A stretch of DNA of 64,000 nt from Nocardia sp. NBC_01730 (GCF_035920445.1 NZ_CP109162.1:2728001-2792000), one strand, 5' to 3'; shown: positions 1 to 9,958, numbered from the stretch's first letter. The notes: generated from the sequence alone by a model not told the origin. Translations and numbers: made by a program.

Positions 1-1679
1 CCCGCACGGGCGAACAACCGCGCCGCGTCGCGCAGTTGCGCGCTGATCCGACCGACCAGGTCGGCGCCGCCGCTGTCGATCTCGGCCGCCGTGACGCCGA
101 GCAGCGACGTGCACGCGGCAAGTCGCACCCGGTCGCCGCGGTGCGGCTGTTCCAGCGCCCGCAGCAGCCACAGCCAGTCCGTCGCGCTGCTCGTCGCGAA
201 GACGCTGGTGCCGCCGGCGAGCACGGAGGCGACACCGACGCGGTCCAGCGCGGCGCGCACCACGTCGATCTGCGACCGGGTCCGCACCAGGACCGCGATA
301 TCGCCGGGCCCTACCGACGTGCGCACCGCACCGCCGGGCGTCGGGAGCCCGCCGACATCGGCGGCGACAACAGGTTCGACCTTCGCGTCGAGCAGGACGC
401 CGGATTCGAGCAGGCGGACGACATCGGCGGCCAGATCAGCGGCGACCTCGGCGCGCATCCGGCCGACTGTCGGGAAGCCGGACTTGTTCAGCGGACCCGC
501 GCCGGTCCGCGGCAGGCACCGCATCCGCATCGGGGTGGTCAGCTCACCGGGGCCGGACAGACGCGACCACGGCCTGGTCGCGGCGACCGGATGCACGCTG
601 ATCTCCGGGTGCCCCAACGCCGCACCGCCTTGCAGGTGGTCCAGCGCGGCGAGCAGCCCCGCGTCACTGCGCCAGTTGGTGGTGAGTTCCGTGCGCGTGT
701 CGGCGTGTGCGACCGCGTCCAGGTAGCTGAGCACCTCGGCGCCGCGGAAGGCGTAGATCGCCTGCTTCGGGTCGCCGACCAGCACCAAGGTGGCGTGCCC
801 GTGGAATGACCTGCGCAGGATGTCCCACTGCAGCGGGTCGGTGTCTTGGAACTCGTCGACGAGGGCGACGCGGTACCGCGCGCGAATGCGGCGGCAAGCG
901 CGCGGGCCGTGCTCGGGATCGGCGAGCACATCGTGCAACAAGACCAGCAGGTCGTCGAAGTCGCGCAGCCCGGCAAGCCGTTTGCGGCGCTCGGTCTCCG
1001 CGCGCGCCGCGCGCGCGAACGCCACCCGCTCACCTGCCGCGGACTCGTCGTCCGGAACGAGCACCGCGTGCCGGTCCCGCACCGCGGCCAGGGCCAGGGT
1101 GCGCGCCTCCTTCAGAGAGAACCGCGGTTCGGCGCGGGCGTAGCGGTCGAGGTACAAATCGTCGGCGACAGTGCCCACGAGATCGTCCACGGTCTCCACC
1201 AGCCGGGTGCCGGGATCGTGTTCTCCCGCGAGACCGAGTTCGTCGAGCATGCGCTGGCAGAAGCTGTGGGTGGTGGCGATGGTGCCCGCGTCGAAATCCG
1301 ACAGCGCTGTCAGCAATCGGCGCCGCCGCAGCCGCACCTCATCGTCGTCGGCCCGCGCCAGATATCGGACCAGGTCGTCGGCGTGCGCCCGCGCCGAGTC
1401 CGGATCCACCAGCCCCGCCGCGACGGCGACGAACCGGTCGCGCGTGCGTTCCCGCAGCTCCTGTGTCGCCGCCCGGCTGAACGTCACGAGCAGCAGCTGC
1501 GACACCTCGATGCCGGCTTCGGCGACGTACCGTACGGCGAGACCGACGATCGCGTGCGTCTTGCCGGTGCCGGCGCTGGCCTCCAGCACGGTCGTCCCCG
1601 TCGGCAGCGGACCATACAGCTGGAACGGGTCGGTGGCATCGAATCCGGGCGCGGCGAACGAGGTCTCCTGCACAGTCAC
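1..1679 (-). CDS. recB: RecB, exonuclease V beta subunit (partial, C-terminus outside window)
   Basis: Helicase/nuclease subunit of the RecBCD complex, which processes DNA double-strand ends for recombinational repair. Only the N-terminal 559 codons are inside the window; the gene runs off the left edge. The GTG start is chosen because a GGAGGGAGG ribosome site lies about 5 bases upstream and the translation begins directly with the family N-terminus. Superfamily 1 motifs are readable: Walker A EASAGTGKT (residues 33-41), LLLVTFSRAATQELR (about 65-80), VDEFQDTD (274-281, motif II), GDPKQAIYAFRG (about 305, motif III) and TNWRSD. recC lies 238 bases upstream on the same strand, so the usual recC-recB-(recD) transcription unit is likely. 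recD would be to the left and is not visible. Confidence 0.95.
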   Translation of the reverse strand, partial: MTVQETSFAAPGFDATDPFQLYGPLPTGTTVLEASAGTGKTHAIVGLAVRYVAEAGIEVSQLLLVTFSRAATQELRERTRDRFVAVAAGLVDPDSARAHADDLVRYLARADDDEVRLRRRRLLTALSDFDAGTIATTHSFCQRMLDELGLAGEHDPGTRLVETVDDLVGTVADDLYLDRYARAEPRFSLKEARTLALAAVRDRHAVLVPDDESAAGERVAFARAARAETERRKRLAGLRDFDDLLVLLHDVLADPEHGPRACRRIRARYRVALVDEFQDTDPLQWDILRRSFHGHATLVLVGDPKQAIYAFRGAEVLSYLDAVAHADTRTELTTNWRSDAGLLAALDHLQGGAALGHPEISVHPVAATRPWSRLSGPGELTTPMRMRCLPRTGAGPLNKSGFPTVGRMRAEVAADLAADVVRLLESGVLLDAKVEPVVAADVGGLPTPGGAVRTSVGPGDIAVLVRTRSQIDVVRAALDRVGVASVLAGGTSVFATSSATDWLWLLRALEQPHRGDRVRLAACTSLLGVTAAEIDSGGADLVGRISAQLRDAARLFARA

Positions 1680-1917
1680 GCGTGCCTCCCTCCTGCGCCC
1701 GATATCGCACGCTCCGCGGGCGCCACGAAGGTTTTCGGCCGGCCGGCGCCGCGGGCCGTGGGGACGATCCCCCGCGTTCGGGCCGGACGCGGACGCCCGA
1801 GCTGCCATTCTGCCGGGTGGGCGACGACGACCTGGCGACCGCCACGCGACGTGGGTGGGCCGGGCTCCGCGCGCCGGGCCGTGCCGAACGGATGGTCACG
1901 GACCGCGCCGTGGCCGC

Positions 1918-4900
1918 TCACGGCTGACCCTGGCTTTCCGCGCCGAGCAGCGGAGCCCACATCCGTCGCGCCAGCGCGCCGAATCGGGTGGCCTCGCCGC
2001 GCTCGCCCGCGGGAGCGGGCGCGGACATCAGGTCGTCGAGGCGCGGCGCCGGACCCCACACGTAGCGCAGGTGGCGGTCGGTGTGATCGCCGAACGGGCC
2101 GGGACCGTTGGGGCCGCCGTCGAATTCGCGTTCGGCCGCGGCGACGGCGTCGTCGATGCTCGCGCCGCGGAAACGGCGTTCCGCGTAGACCGCGGTCGCG
2201 GTCGGCGCGATGGGCAGCGGCTCGGTCAGTCCCAGATCGCGCACGGCGACGAGCTCCCGCAGGATCTCCCTGGCCACGGGCGCATCGGGTGCGGTGAGCT
2301 CGCAACGCCACGCGGGGCGGCCGAATCGGCCGCGGCCGGTGCTCACCGCACGCCACGACCGATCCTCGGTGACGGTGAGGGCGAGAAGCGAAACCCACGC
2401 ACCGATGCGATGTTTCGGGGCCAGCCGGGAGAAGGTGGTGCGAACCAGGGTGTCACCGCGAACCTCGGGCACAGTGCCGGTCAGCCTGCGGCCGTTGCCC
2501 AGATCCACCACCACGTCCACGGCCCGCGGAGTACCCGCGTAGTCGGCCTGCGAGGCGCGGACCAGCCGGTCCACGGTGTGCTCGACCTCGTCGAGCACGG
2601 CGGCGCCGAAACCGAAGGGCGGCAGCGTACCGCGCCGCCACTCGGCCGCGCGCAACCCCGCCGGGTCGGCGCCGGTCAGGCGGGCCGCCAGGAGACGCTC
2701 GCCGAGCTCCCACTTCGCCAAGCCGTCGAGTTCGATGGGCAGCCGGTCGGCGATGTCCTCCTCGTGCTCGGGGACCCGCAGGCCGAGCCGCTGCCAGAGG
2801 AACGCGCGCACCGGATGCTCGACGAACGAGATCAGATCGGCCAGTGCCACATCCGCGGCCTCCGGCGCGGGCAGCGGCGCCGCGAGGAACGGAGGGCGCG
2901 CTTGCGCGGGCCGGCCGGCCGCGTGCGCACCGGCCAACGCCACGGTGTCGAAGCTGAACGGCCGCTCGGCACGGAAATTGCGAAGGTCGAAGGGCTGCAA
3001 CGGATGCCGGGTGACCACCACGTCCATCGCGGCGGCGCCGACATGGGCCCGCAGCGCGTCCAGCAGCTCGGCGACCGGGATCGCGGGCGGGCGGTGCGCA
3101 CCGCTGACCGGGTCCGCGCCGGTGTGGAGCACCAGCAGCGTGTCACGCGCCGCGAGCACCGCGTCGAGCAGCAGTTGCCGGTCCTCGCTGCGCGGATCCC
3201 GTTCCCCGAGCAGCGGTTCCCTGGCGAGCACGTCGTCGCCGTCGACACCACCCGCGCGCGGGAACACGTCGTCGTCCAGTCCGAGCAGCACCACCACCCG
3301 GTGCGGCACCGACCGCATCGGCACCATCGTGCACACGGTCAGCTCGCCGGTGCGGAAGTTGGCCCGGGTCGGCCGCGCCGCCAGCCGCGAGCGCAGCAGC
3401 ACCGCGACATCGGCCAGCCGCAACGGCACCTCGCCCGCGTGGTCGGTGGCGGCGGCGATCTCCTGCCTGGCCTCGATACGCATCCATGCCTGGGCGTCCG
3501 CCACGTCCGTCAGCAGGTCGAGCGCGCGGCCGAGCACCGCGGCCCACTCGTGCGCCGGGCGGGGACCACGCAGGTCGCGCAGGCACACGGCGAGCCGATC
3601 GATGAACTCGGCGAAGCGTCCGGCCAGGTCGACGTCGTTGCTGTCCACGTCGTCCAGCGGGAGCGCGAGATCCAGCCAGTCGTCGGAGGTTTCGCCCGCT
3701 GTGACGCCGAGCAGGATCCGGTCCACCGCGCTGTTGAGCGTGTTCTGAGCGAAGTCGGCCAGACCGAACGCCTGCCGCTGGCGCTGCCCGATCCCCCACC
3801 GCGCGCCCGATTCGGCCGCCCACTCGCGCAGCCGCTCGATGTCCTCGTCATCGAATCCGCAACGGCGCCGGACCGTTTCGGCTGCGGCGAGGTCGAGCAC
3901 CTGGGTGACGGTCACCCGGCCGTCGGCCAGCTCGAGCAGGACGCCGATCACCGCGAGCAGCGGGTTGGTCACGCCGCGTCCCCGATCGGCGAGGCGCACC
4001 CGCAGGCGATGCGCCGGATGCTCCGAATCGCCCTGCGGCTCAGGCGATCCCGGCATGCGCTGACCGAACGCGGCCCGCACCAGTGGCGCGTACGCCTCCA
4101 CCTCGGGACACATGACGAGCACATCCCGCGCCTCCAGAGTCTCGTCGGCCGCGAACAGCCCGAGCAGGCAGTCCCGCAACACCTCGACCTGCCGCGCGGG
4201 ACCGTGACAAGCGTGCACCCGCACGGTGCCGTCGGCGCCGACCTCGCCGGTCCTCGGCGGCCAGCGATCGTTTCGGATCCCTGCCTGCAACGCGCGCAGC
4301 AGTGTCATGTTCTGCGAATCCCCTTCCAGCGCACCGACTTCCGCAGGGAAAAAAGTGGCTCCCTTCGAGGGATGGTAAGTGTCGCTGCCCGTTGCGGCGG
4401 GTTCGGCCAACCGCTGCTGGAGTTCCCGGACGTCGCGGGCCAGTCCTGCGAGCAGCGGATGCGCCACCGCTGTCGTGGTGCGATCGTCGGCGCGCCTCCG
4501 CACCGCGGGCGCCCGGTCCAGGAGCGACCACATGGCCGGGCTCGGATGGGACAGCCACAGGTGGATCTCGCGGCCAGCGGCCAGCGCCGACAGCACCGCG
4601 AGCTGGTCGCTGGGAAGCCGGGTCACGCCGAACAGCGACAGCCGTGGCGGCAGCGTCACCAGATCCGGTTCCGCGCGCAGCCGCGCGCAAGCGGCATCCA
4701 GCCGCTCGGCCGGACTAGGCGCCCCGACCTCGGCGCGCAGCCCGCGCCACAGCATCGGCTGCCAGCGCAGGTCATCGGGCACCTGACCGCCCGCACCATC
4801 GCCATCCAGGCCCGCCGCCCATGCGGTGAGCAGCTCTGGACGCTGCGACCCGTAGCTGTCGAACAGCGCGGCAAGGTGTGCCGCGGTGGCGTACCGCCTG

Positions 4901-5304
4901 CCGACGCGGTGCTCGCGAGCCGAGGCATCCTGCGCGCCGAGATGCCTGGCCAGCACCGCGCACCACGGTTCGGACAGCGAAGCATCGATCACCCGCAGCA
5001 GGCTCCACACCACCCGCTCCTGCACCCACGGATCATCCGCGGGGCGCACCCCGCTCGCAGCGGCAAGCACTTCCGCGACCAGCGCGGCCGGGGACGGGAA
5101 GGCGATATTCGCACAGATACCGTCCGCCGCGCGGCCCGCCCCGAGTACCGCCGACAGCGTCTGCGTCAGCCATCGCTCCACGCCTTTGGCGGGCACTGCC
5201 ACCACCTCGGCCGCGAACGGGTCCGCCTGCCGTGTCGCCAACGCACCGGCGAGCGCCTCGGCAAGAACGTCGGCGCGCTCGGCACGGTGGATGTGCAGCG
5301 GCAT
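1918..5304 (-). CDS. recC: RecC, exonuclease V gamma subunit
   Basis: Gamma subunit of RecBCD, the Chi-recognising inactive helicase/nuclease partner of RecB; predicted length 1128 aa, typical of actinobacterial RecC. The start is placed at an ATG giving the family N-terminus MPLHIHRAERADVLAEAL, with a GAGAGGG ribosome site just upstream. A longer in-frame start at 5397 would add 31 residues with no family resemblance. Readable landmarks include PAKGVERWLTQTLS near the N-terminus, RVHACHGPARQVEVLRDCLL in the middle (a helicase-like motif typical of RecC) and VVVLLGLDDDVFPR further on. No frame interruptions are seen. Recombination partners RecB (downstream) and RecD (outside the window) are expected in the same operon. 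Confidence 0.95.
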   Translation of the reverse strand: MPLHIHRAERADVLAEALAGALATRQADPFAAEVVAVPAKGVERWLTQTLSAVLGAGRAADGICANIAFPSPAALVAEVLAAASGVRPADDPWVQERVVWSLLRVIDASLSEPWCAVLARHLGAQDASAREHRVGRRYATAAHLAALFDSYGSQRPELLTAWAAGLDGDGAGGQVPDDLRWQPMLWRGLRAEVGAPSPAERLDAACARLRAEPDLVTLPPRLSLFGVTRLPSDQLAVLSALAAGREIHLWLSHPSPAMWSLLDRAPAVRRRADDRTTTAVAHPLLAGLARDVRELQQRLAEPAATGSDTYHPSKGATFFPAEVGALEGDSQNMTLLRALQAGIRNDRWPPRTGEVGADGTVRVHACHGPARQVEVLRDCLLGLFAADETLEARDVLVMCPEVEAYAPLVRAAFGQRMPGSPEPQGDSEHPAHRLRVRLADRGRGVTNPLLAVIGVLLELADGRVTVTQVLDLAAAETVRRRCGFDDEDIERLREWAAESGARWGIGQRQRQAFGLADFAQNTLNSAVDRILLGVTAGETSDDWLDLALPLDDVDSNDVDLAGRFAEFIDRLAVCLRDLRGPRPAHEWAAVLGRALDLLTDVADAQAWMRIEARQEIAAATDHAGEVPLRLADVAVLLRSRLAARPTRANFRTGELTVCTMVPMRSVPHRVVVLLGLDDDVFPRAGGVDGDDVLAREPLLGERDPRSEDRQLLLDAVLAARDTLLVLHTGADPVSGAHRPPAIPVAELLDALRAHVGAAAMDVVVTRHPLQPFDLRNFRAERPFSFDTVALAGAHAAGRPAQARPPFLAAPLPAPEAADVALADLISFVEHPVRAFLWQRLGLRVPEHEEDIADRLPIELDGLAKWELGERLLAARLTGADPAGLRAAEWRRGTLPPFGFGAAVLDEVEHTVDRLVRASQADYAGTPRAVDVVVDLGNGRRLTGTVPEVRGDTLVRTTFSRLAPKHRIGAWVSLLALTVTEDRSWRAVSTGRGRFGRPAWRCELTAPDAPVAREILRELVAVRDLGLTEPLPIAPTATAVYAERRFRGASIDDAVAAAEREFDGGPNGPGPFGDHTDRHLRYVWGPAPRLDDLMSAPAPAGERGEATRFGALARRMWAPLLGAESQGQP

Positions 5305-5573
5305 CTGCGCCCTCTCGGTCGATGTGTCGGACTGGGCTGGAAGTTCGCGGCTCCCTGGTTGCTCGGGGATGGGCACGGCGCCTCGGGCTTCGTGCACGTT
5401 TATACGCCCAGCGACCTATGCGCAACTGCACCGCCCCCGGCCGGACAGAAGTGAAATAAACCACACGAGAACGGATTCCTTCGCCGTGTCACGCAGGATC
5501 CGCGCGCCTGATGTGCGACAGTGCTGGACCGGGGAGGAACGAGAGAGCTGCACCGAAAGGCTGGTTCGCGTTC

Positions 5574-5780
5574 ATGGATGCGATGGTGATTCCCCTGGTT
5601 CCGAGAGGCGGGTTCACGGTCCGCCGGGTCGGTGACCGCTGGGAGCTCGTCAACTCGCGCCACTATGGTCGCACCGTCGTCCTACATTCCTGGCCCCGCG
5701 ACCGGCACACCGAGGCGTTCGAGCACTGCTACCGCCTCAACGGACGCACCGTCGAAGAGCTGCGCGCCGCTTTCCGCTGA
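5574..5780 (+). CDS. Small protein of unknown function (68 aa)
   Basis: Short reading frame of 68 codons with actinobacterial codon use. It is transcribed divergently from recC. The product is soluble and charged, with the stretch RRVGDRWELVNSRHYGR followed by a Trp- and His-containing segment; no signal peptide or membrane segment is seen. The ATG at 5574 has only a weak GAAAGG about 14 bases upstream; ATG 5583 is an alternative start three codons later. I do not recognise a family. The compact, stop-free frame with sensible amino-acid composition and its position between two clear genes argue that it is real. Confidence 0.55.
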   Translation: MDAMVIPLVPRGGFTVRRVGDRWELVNSRHYGRTVVLHSWPRDRHTEAFEHCYRLNGRTVEELRAAFR

Positions 5781-5875
5781 CCACGTCTATGGCCGAATCT
5801 CGCTGCGGCGCAACTATGCAACCAGCGCTAGCACAACCCGCGGCCGAGCTCAAGACGTGCGTCCAGGGCCGGGAT

Positions 5876-6778
5876 GTGCGATCGTGGTCCCTCGTGCGTT
5901 ACCCGTCGCCCGCCACCGGGGCCATTCCCCGCGTGGCCGCCTCAGCCTATGTCCTCGCCGCCGCCGCGATCCTTGTTCCGAGCGTGCCCGCCATGCTCCC
6001 GACCGCGGACGCGGCGCCGCTCGCGCATACGCAGGCGTGCCTGCCTGGTTTCGACTGCGATATGAGCAGCCGCATCGCCAGTGTCGACGCCTACCTGAAC
6101 AGCCGTCCCGGCATCACCGGCTACGTCGTGCGCGACCGGGTCTCCGGCGGGGTCTATGCCAACGGCAATGCGGAGAATGTGGTCTGGACCGCGTCCACGA
6201 TCAAACTCGCGATCGCCGCGGATCTGCTGAACCGCGCACGCGTCGGAGCGATCACCCTGTCGCCGGACGATCGCGGGCTGATGGAATCGATGCTGGCCAC
6301 CTCCAACGACGGCGCCGCGGACCGGCTGTGGGTCAAGTACGCGGGCATCGACCGTATGGCGTTCAACAACGCGTTCCGCGCCAACGGGATGTCCACACTG
6401 GAGCCGCAGCCGACCGACACCGCGCTGTTCCCGGACTGGTCGTTCCAGAAGTGCACCGCCGCCGACCTGGATCGGCTGATGGACCACATCCTCAACCAGA
6501 TGCACCCCGACGACCGGAACTACCTGGTCGACCGGATGCGTGCGGTGGACTCCAATCAGCACTGGGGCGTGTGGGGCGCCGGCGAGAAGATGCGTCCCGG
6601 CCTGAAGAACGGCTGGTCCGCCGAACAGGGTGGCTGGGTCGTGAACTCGGTCGGCTTCGCAGGGCCGGGCGAGCGCTATACCCTGGCCATCATGAGTTCG
6701 CTGGGTGACGGGGGCGGCTACGCAGAGGGTGCCGACACCGACACCAAGGTCGCCCAGCTGCTCTTCTCCGAACGCTGA
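5876..6778 (+). CDS. Secreted class A beta-lactamase-like serine hydrolase
   Basis: Predicted exported serine hydrolase of the beta-lactamase/penicillin-binding fold, 300 aa from the GTG at 5876 (AGGG 8 bases upstream); ATG 5789 is an alternative start without a ribosome site. Residues about 18-48 form a hydrophobic signal segment (SAYVLAAAAILVPSVPAM) ending in an Ala-rich cleavage region. The SxxK motif STIK is at 107-110 with the catalytic Ser107, and SND follows in ATSNDGAADRLW. Near the C-terminus the usual KTG box reads KNGW. The substitution at KTG and the lack of a clear Omega-loop ExxLN mean that true beta-lactam hydrolysis is not assured; a peptidoglycan-related or orphan esterase role is equally possible. 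Confidence 0.8.
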   Translation: MRSWSLVRYPSPATGAIPRVAASAYVLAAAAILVPSVPAMLPTADAAPLAHTQACLPGFDCDMSSRIASVDAYLNSRPGITGYVVRDRVSGGVYANGNAENVVWTASTIKLAIAADLLNRARVGAITLSPDDRGLMESMLATSNDGAADRLWVKYAGIDRMAFNNAFRANGMSTLEPQPTDTALFPDWSFQKCTAADLDRLMDHILNQMHPDDRNYLVDRMRAVDSNQHWGVWGAGEKMRPGLKNGWSAEQGGWVVNSVGFAGPGERYTLAIMSSLGDGGGYAEGADTDTKVAQLLFSER

Positions 6779-6792
6779 CGCGCGGTGCCCGG

Positions 6793-6810
6793 CGGGGGCG
6801 CGCTCCCCCG
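6793..6810. terminator. GC hairpin between convergent genes
   Basis: CGGGGG and CCCCCG arms separated by a 6-base loop sit in the 32-base gap between the serine hydrolase and the convergent P450 gene. This could terminate transcription from both sides. There is no T-run, so it is a candidate only. Confidence 0.4.
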
Positions 6811-8307
6811 TCAGGCGGCCGAGCACCTCCGCAGCGTCATCGGCGCACCGTCCCTCGGGAACGGGATCGTGGTGAATCCCCATGGCATTCGATATTTCTC
6901 CGGGATGTACCACTCATACTCTCGCACCAGTGCGGCGGTCACCGTCTTCACCTCGAATGTGCCGAAGTGCATGCCGATGCACTTGTGCGCGCCCGCGCCG
7001 AACGGTAGCCAGGCCAGACGGTGTGACGTGTCCTCACGCCGCTGCTCGCCGAACCGTTCTGGGTCGAACACCTCCGGCTGCGTCCACAGCTCAGGTAGCA
7101 GGTGATTGACCTGGTAGGCCACATCGACCGGGGCACCCGCCGGAATGTAGTGGCCCGCGATCTCGGTGTCGCGCACGGCGCGGCGCGAGAACCCGGGAAC
7201 CGGCGGCATCAGCCGCAGGCTCTCCTTGACCACCAGATCCAGATCGCGCAGCCCCTCCAGGTCCGCGATGGTAGGCGGCGCGTTGCCGACCCGGTCGTCC
7301 AGGGCGCGCACCTCGGCGCGCACCCGTTCCTGCCATTCCGGATGTTTGCCCAGGTAGTAGGCGACCGCGGTGGCAGTCGTCGTCGTGGTGTCATGCGCGG
7401 CCATGATCAGGAAGATCATGTGGTTCACCACGTCGGCGTCACCGAAGACACCGCCGTCCTCGCTACGCGCGTGACACAGCCCGGAGAAGAAGTCCGGCGA
7501 TACGGTGCGGCGCTTCTCCGGCAGCATCGCGGTGAAGTACTCCTCGAGTATCTTTCGACCGCGCAGCCCGGCCCGCCAGTTGCCGCCCGGCACCGAGTGC
7601 CGGATGATGGCAAGCCCGGCGTGGGTGCAGTCGACGAAAGCACCGATGAGCTGTTTACGCCGTGCACCGACGTCGACGCCCATGAAGCTCTCTCCCGCAA
7701 TATCGAGGGCCAGCTCCTTGATCATGGGATACAGACCCACGGTGCGTTCGGCGTTGCGCCCCGGTGGAACCCACTGTCCGATGCTCGCGCGCACCACCGG
7801 GGTCAGCGCCGCGAGATGCGCCTCCAGCCGATCTCTGGTGAAGGCCTGCTGCATGATCCTGCGGTGGAATTTGTGTTCGTCGAATTCCAGCAACAGCAAT
7901 CCGCGGCGGAAGAACGGGCCGATGAAGTAGTCCCAGCCCTGCCCGAAATCGCGGCGCCTGCGGCCGAGCACCTCGTCGATCGCGTCCGGACCGGCGACCA
8001 GCACCCGGTCGACACCGAGCGAGGTGTTCAACGAGACCGGACCGTATCGGCGATAGCGCTCCATCATCTCGGCCGGACCCCAGCGCATGTAGTGCAACGC
8101 CCGGCCGAGATACGGCAACCCGGCGTCGCCCTGCACCGGGGCGGTCGCGCTGCCCTGCGGCGGAGTGGCCAGCACCTGATGCCGCTCCGGGAGCAACCCT
8201 AGGGCGCGGTCGATCAGATGCCCATGCGGGACCTCGATCAGCGCTTGATTCTCGGATTCGGCCCGCACGCTGGGCTTTCGGCCGACCACACGGTCCCCGG
8301 CGACCAT
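6811..8307 (-). CDS. Cytochrome P450, CYP136-like
   Basis: Haem-thiolate monooxygenase of 498 aa. The ATG start has a strong AGGAGG site 7 bases upstream. Diagnostic elements are the I-helix AAHDTTTTT, the ESLR (ExxR) K-helix motif and the haem-binding FGAGAHKCIG with the Cys ligand. The segments IGPFFRRGLLLLEFDEH and VVNHMIFLIMAAHD closely recall mycobacterial CYP136 as I remember it, so I call it CYP136-like; the natural substrate of that family is not settled. The region upstream is shared with ndh and contains a 17-base palindrome that could bind a regulator. No ferredoxin or reductase gene is adjacent. Confidence 0.9.
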   Translation of the reverse strand: MVAGDRVVGRKPSVRAESENQALIEVPHGHLIDRALGLLPERHQVLATPPQGSATAPVQGDAGLPYLGRALHYMRWGPAEMMERYRRYGPVSLNTSLGVDRVLVAGPDAIDEVLGRRRRDFGQGWDYFIGPFFRRGLLLLEFDEHKFHRRIMQQAFTRDRLEAHLAALTPVVRASIGQWVPPGRNAERTVGLYPMIKELALDIAGESFMGVDVGARRKQLIGAFVDCTHAGLAIIRHSVPGGNWRAGLRGRKILEEYFTAMLPEKRRTVSPDFFSGLCHARSEDGGVFGDADVVNHMIFLIMAAHDTTTTTATAVAYYLGKHPEWQERVRAEVRALDDRVGNAPPTIADLEGLRDLDLVVKESLRLMPPVPGFSRRAVRDTEIAGHYIPAGAPVDVAYQVNHLLPELWTQPEVFDPERFGEQRREDTSHRLAWLPFGAGAHKCIGMHFGTFEVKTVTAALVREYEWYIPEKYRMPWGFTTIPFPRDGAPMTLRRCSAA

Positions 8308-8408
8308 GGCAAACCTCCTGAGCGACAGTTCCCATCGTATTCTTCTTCGCGCATTCGCTCGGTCGGTTCGCGCAACGAGCCTCCCCGCAATCGCCAGGCG
8401 GCGGTGAG

Positions 8409-8425
8409 ATGTCGCACTGCGACAT
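8409..8425. promoter_or_regulatory. Perfect 8+1+8 palindrome between P450 and ndh
   Basis: ATGTCGCACTGCGACAT is a perfect inverted repeat with a single central base in the 226-base divergent region, about 100 bases upstream of both starts. The form is typical of a dimeric (for example TetR-type) repressor site. No regulator gene is adjacent, so the binding protein is unknown. Confidence 0.5.
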
Positions 8426-8533
8426 GCCAGGACCGGGATCTCGTCGTGACGGTGGCGGGCGCGCCGACTACGGTTGGGCGTGTCAGGAACCGTCGCCGGG
8501 GACGAACCCCCCGGTCCATCGAGGAGCAGGACG

Positions 8534-9958
8534 ATGAGCACTCAGACTGTCGAGAACCGTCACCGGGTGGTGGTGATCGGTTCGGGCTTCGGCGGCCTGT
8601 TCGGCACCAAGCACCTCGAGCGCGCCGACGTCGATGTCACCCTGATCTCCAAGACCTCCACCCACCTGTTCCAGCCGCTGCTCTACCAGGTCGCCACCGG
8701 CATCCTTTCGACCGGCGAGATCGCGCCCGCCACCCGGCTCGTCCTGCGCAAGCAGAAGAACGCGCAGGTGCTGCTCGGCGAGGTCACCCGCCTCGATCTG
8801 CAGAACAAGACCGTTACCTCGCGCCTGCTGGACCAGGACACCGTCACCCCGTTCGACAGCCTGATCGTGGCGACCGGCGCGCAACAGTCCTACTTCGGCA
8901 ACGACCGGTTCGCCACCTACGCCCCCGGCATGAAGACCATCGACGACGCGCTCGAGCTACGCGGACGCATTCTCGGCGCGTTCGAACAGGCCGAGCTGGC
9001 CACCACCCAGGAGCAGCGCGACCGGCTGCTGACCTTCGTCATCGTCGGGGCCGGCCCCACGGGCGTCGAGCTGGCCGGGCAGATCGCCGAACTCGCCGAC
9101 CGCACGCTGGAGGGCACTTTCCACAATATCGATCCGCGCGATGCGCGCGTCGTGCTGCTCGAGGGCGCGGGCGCCGTACTCGGACCGATGGGGCCCAAGC
9201 TCGGCGGCAAGGCCGAACGGCGGCTGGCGAAGATGGGCGTCGAGATCCAGCTCAACGCCATGGTGATCGATGTCGACGCGTTCGGCGTCACGGTCAAGGA
9301 CTCCGACGGCACGGTGCGCCGCATCGAGTCGGCGTGCAAGGTGTGGTCGGCCGGCGTGCAGGCCAGCCCGCTGGGCAAGATGATCGCGGAACAGTCCAAT
9401 GGCACCGAGGTCGACCGGGCGGGCCGGGTCGTGGTCGAGCCGGATCTGACCGTCAAGGGCCACCCGAACGTCTTTGTGGTCGGCGACCTGATGTCGGTGC
9501 CGAACGTGCCGGGCCAGGCGCAGGGCGCCATTCAGGGCGCGACCTACGCCGCCAAGCAGATCAAAGCGGGGCTGAACGGCAAGGCGGAGCGTAAGCCGTT
9601 CAAGTACTTCAACAAGGGCAGCATGGCCACCGTCTCGCGGTTCAGCGCCGTGTGCCAGGTGGGCAAGCTGGAGTTCGGCGGGTTCCTCGCGTGGCTGGCC
9701 TGGCTGGGGCTGCACCTGTACTACCTGGTCGGCTACCGCAGCCGGATCATCACCGTCATCCAGTGGTTCGTCACCTTCCTCGGGCGCACTCGCGGGCAGA
9801 TGGCCTCCACCGAGCAGTGGGTATTCGCGCGGCTCGCCTTGGAAGCCATCAGCACCGGCGACGACGAGGATGCCGAAAAACTCGCCGCCACGCTCGGTGC
9901 CGCCAGCAACAGCCGGGTGGCGGTGGACAAAGCCATCAGGGATGCGAAGGCAGGCTGA
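8534..9958 (+). CDS. ndh: Type II NADH dehydrogenase (NDH-2)
   Basis: Single-subunit, non-proton-pumping NADH:menaquinone oxidoreductase of the respiratory chain, 474 aa, membrane-associated on the cytoplasmic side. The start ATG follows a GGAGCAGG ribosome site. The first dinucleotide fold is VVVIGSGFGGLFGTKHL near residue 11, and the second is FVIVGAGPTGVELAGQIAE near 175. VFVVGDLMSVPNVPGQAQGA is the typical FAD-contacting region, and a hydrophobic C-terminal segment (FLAWLAWLGLHLYYLVGY) resembles the membrane anchor of mycobacterial Ndh. It is transcribed away from the P450 gene. Confidence 0.95.
   Translation: MSTQTVENRHRVVVIGSGFGGLFGTKHLERADVDVTLISKTSTHLFQPLLYQVATGILSTGEIAPATRLVLRKQKNAQVLLGEVTRLDLQNKTVTSRLLDQDTVTPFDSLIVATGAQQSYFGNDRFATYAPGMKTIDDALELRGRILGAFEQAELATTQEQRDRLLTFVIVGAGPTGVELAGQIAELADRTLEGTFHNIDPRDARVVLLEGAGAVLGPMGPKLGGKAERRLAKMGVEIQLNAMVIDVDAFGVTVKDSDGTVRRIESACKVWSAGVQASPLGKMIAEQSNGTEVDRAGRVVVEPDLTVKGHPNVFVVGDLMSVPNVPGQAQGAIQGATYAAKQIKAGLNGKAERKPFKYFNKGSMATVSRFSAVCQVGKLEFGGFLAWLAWLGLHLYYLVGYRSRIITVIQWFVTFLGRTRGQMASTEQWVFARLALEAISTGDDEDAEKLAATLGAASNSRVAVDKAIRDAKAG

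Noticed and set aside
1171..5454. Very long plus-strand open frame opposite recC (over 1400 codons)
   Set aside because: Antisense to a clear recC. Composition is Arg/His/Gly/Gln-rich and shows no family features; such shadows are common in ~70% GC DNA.
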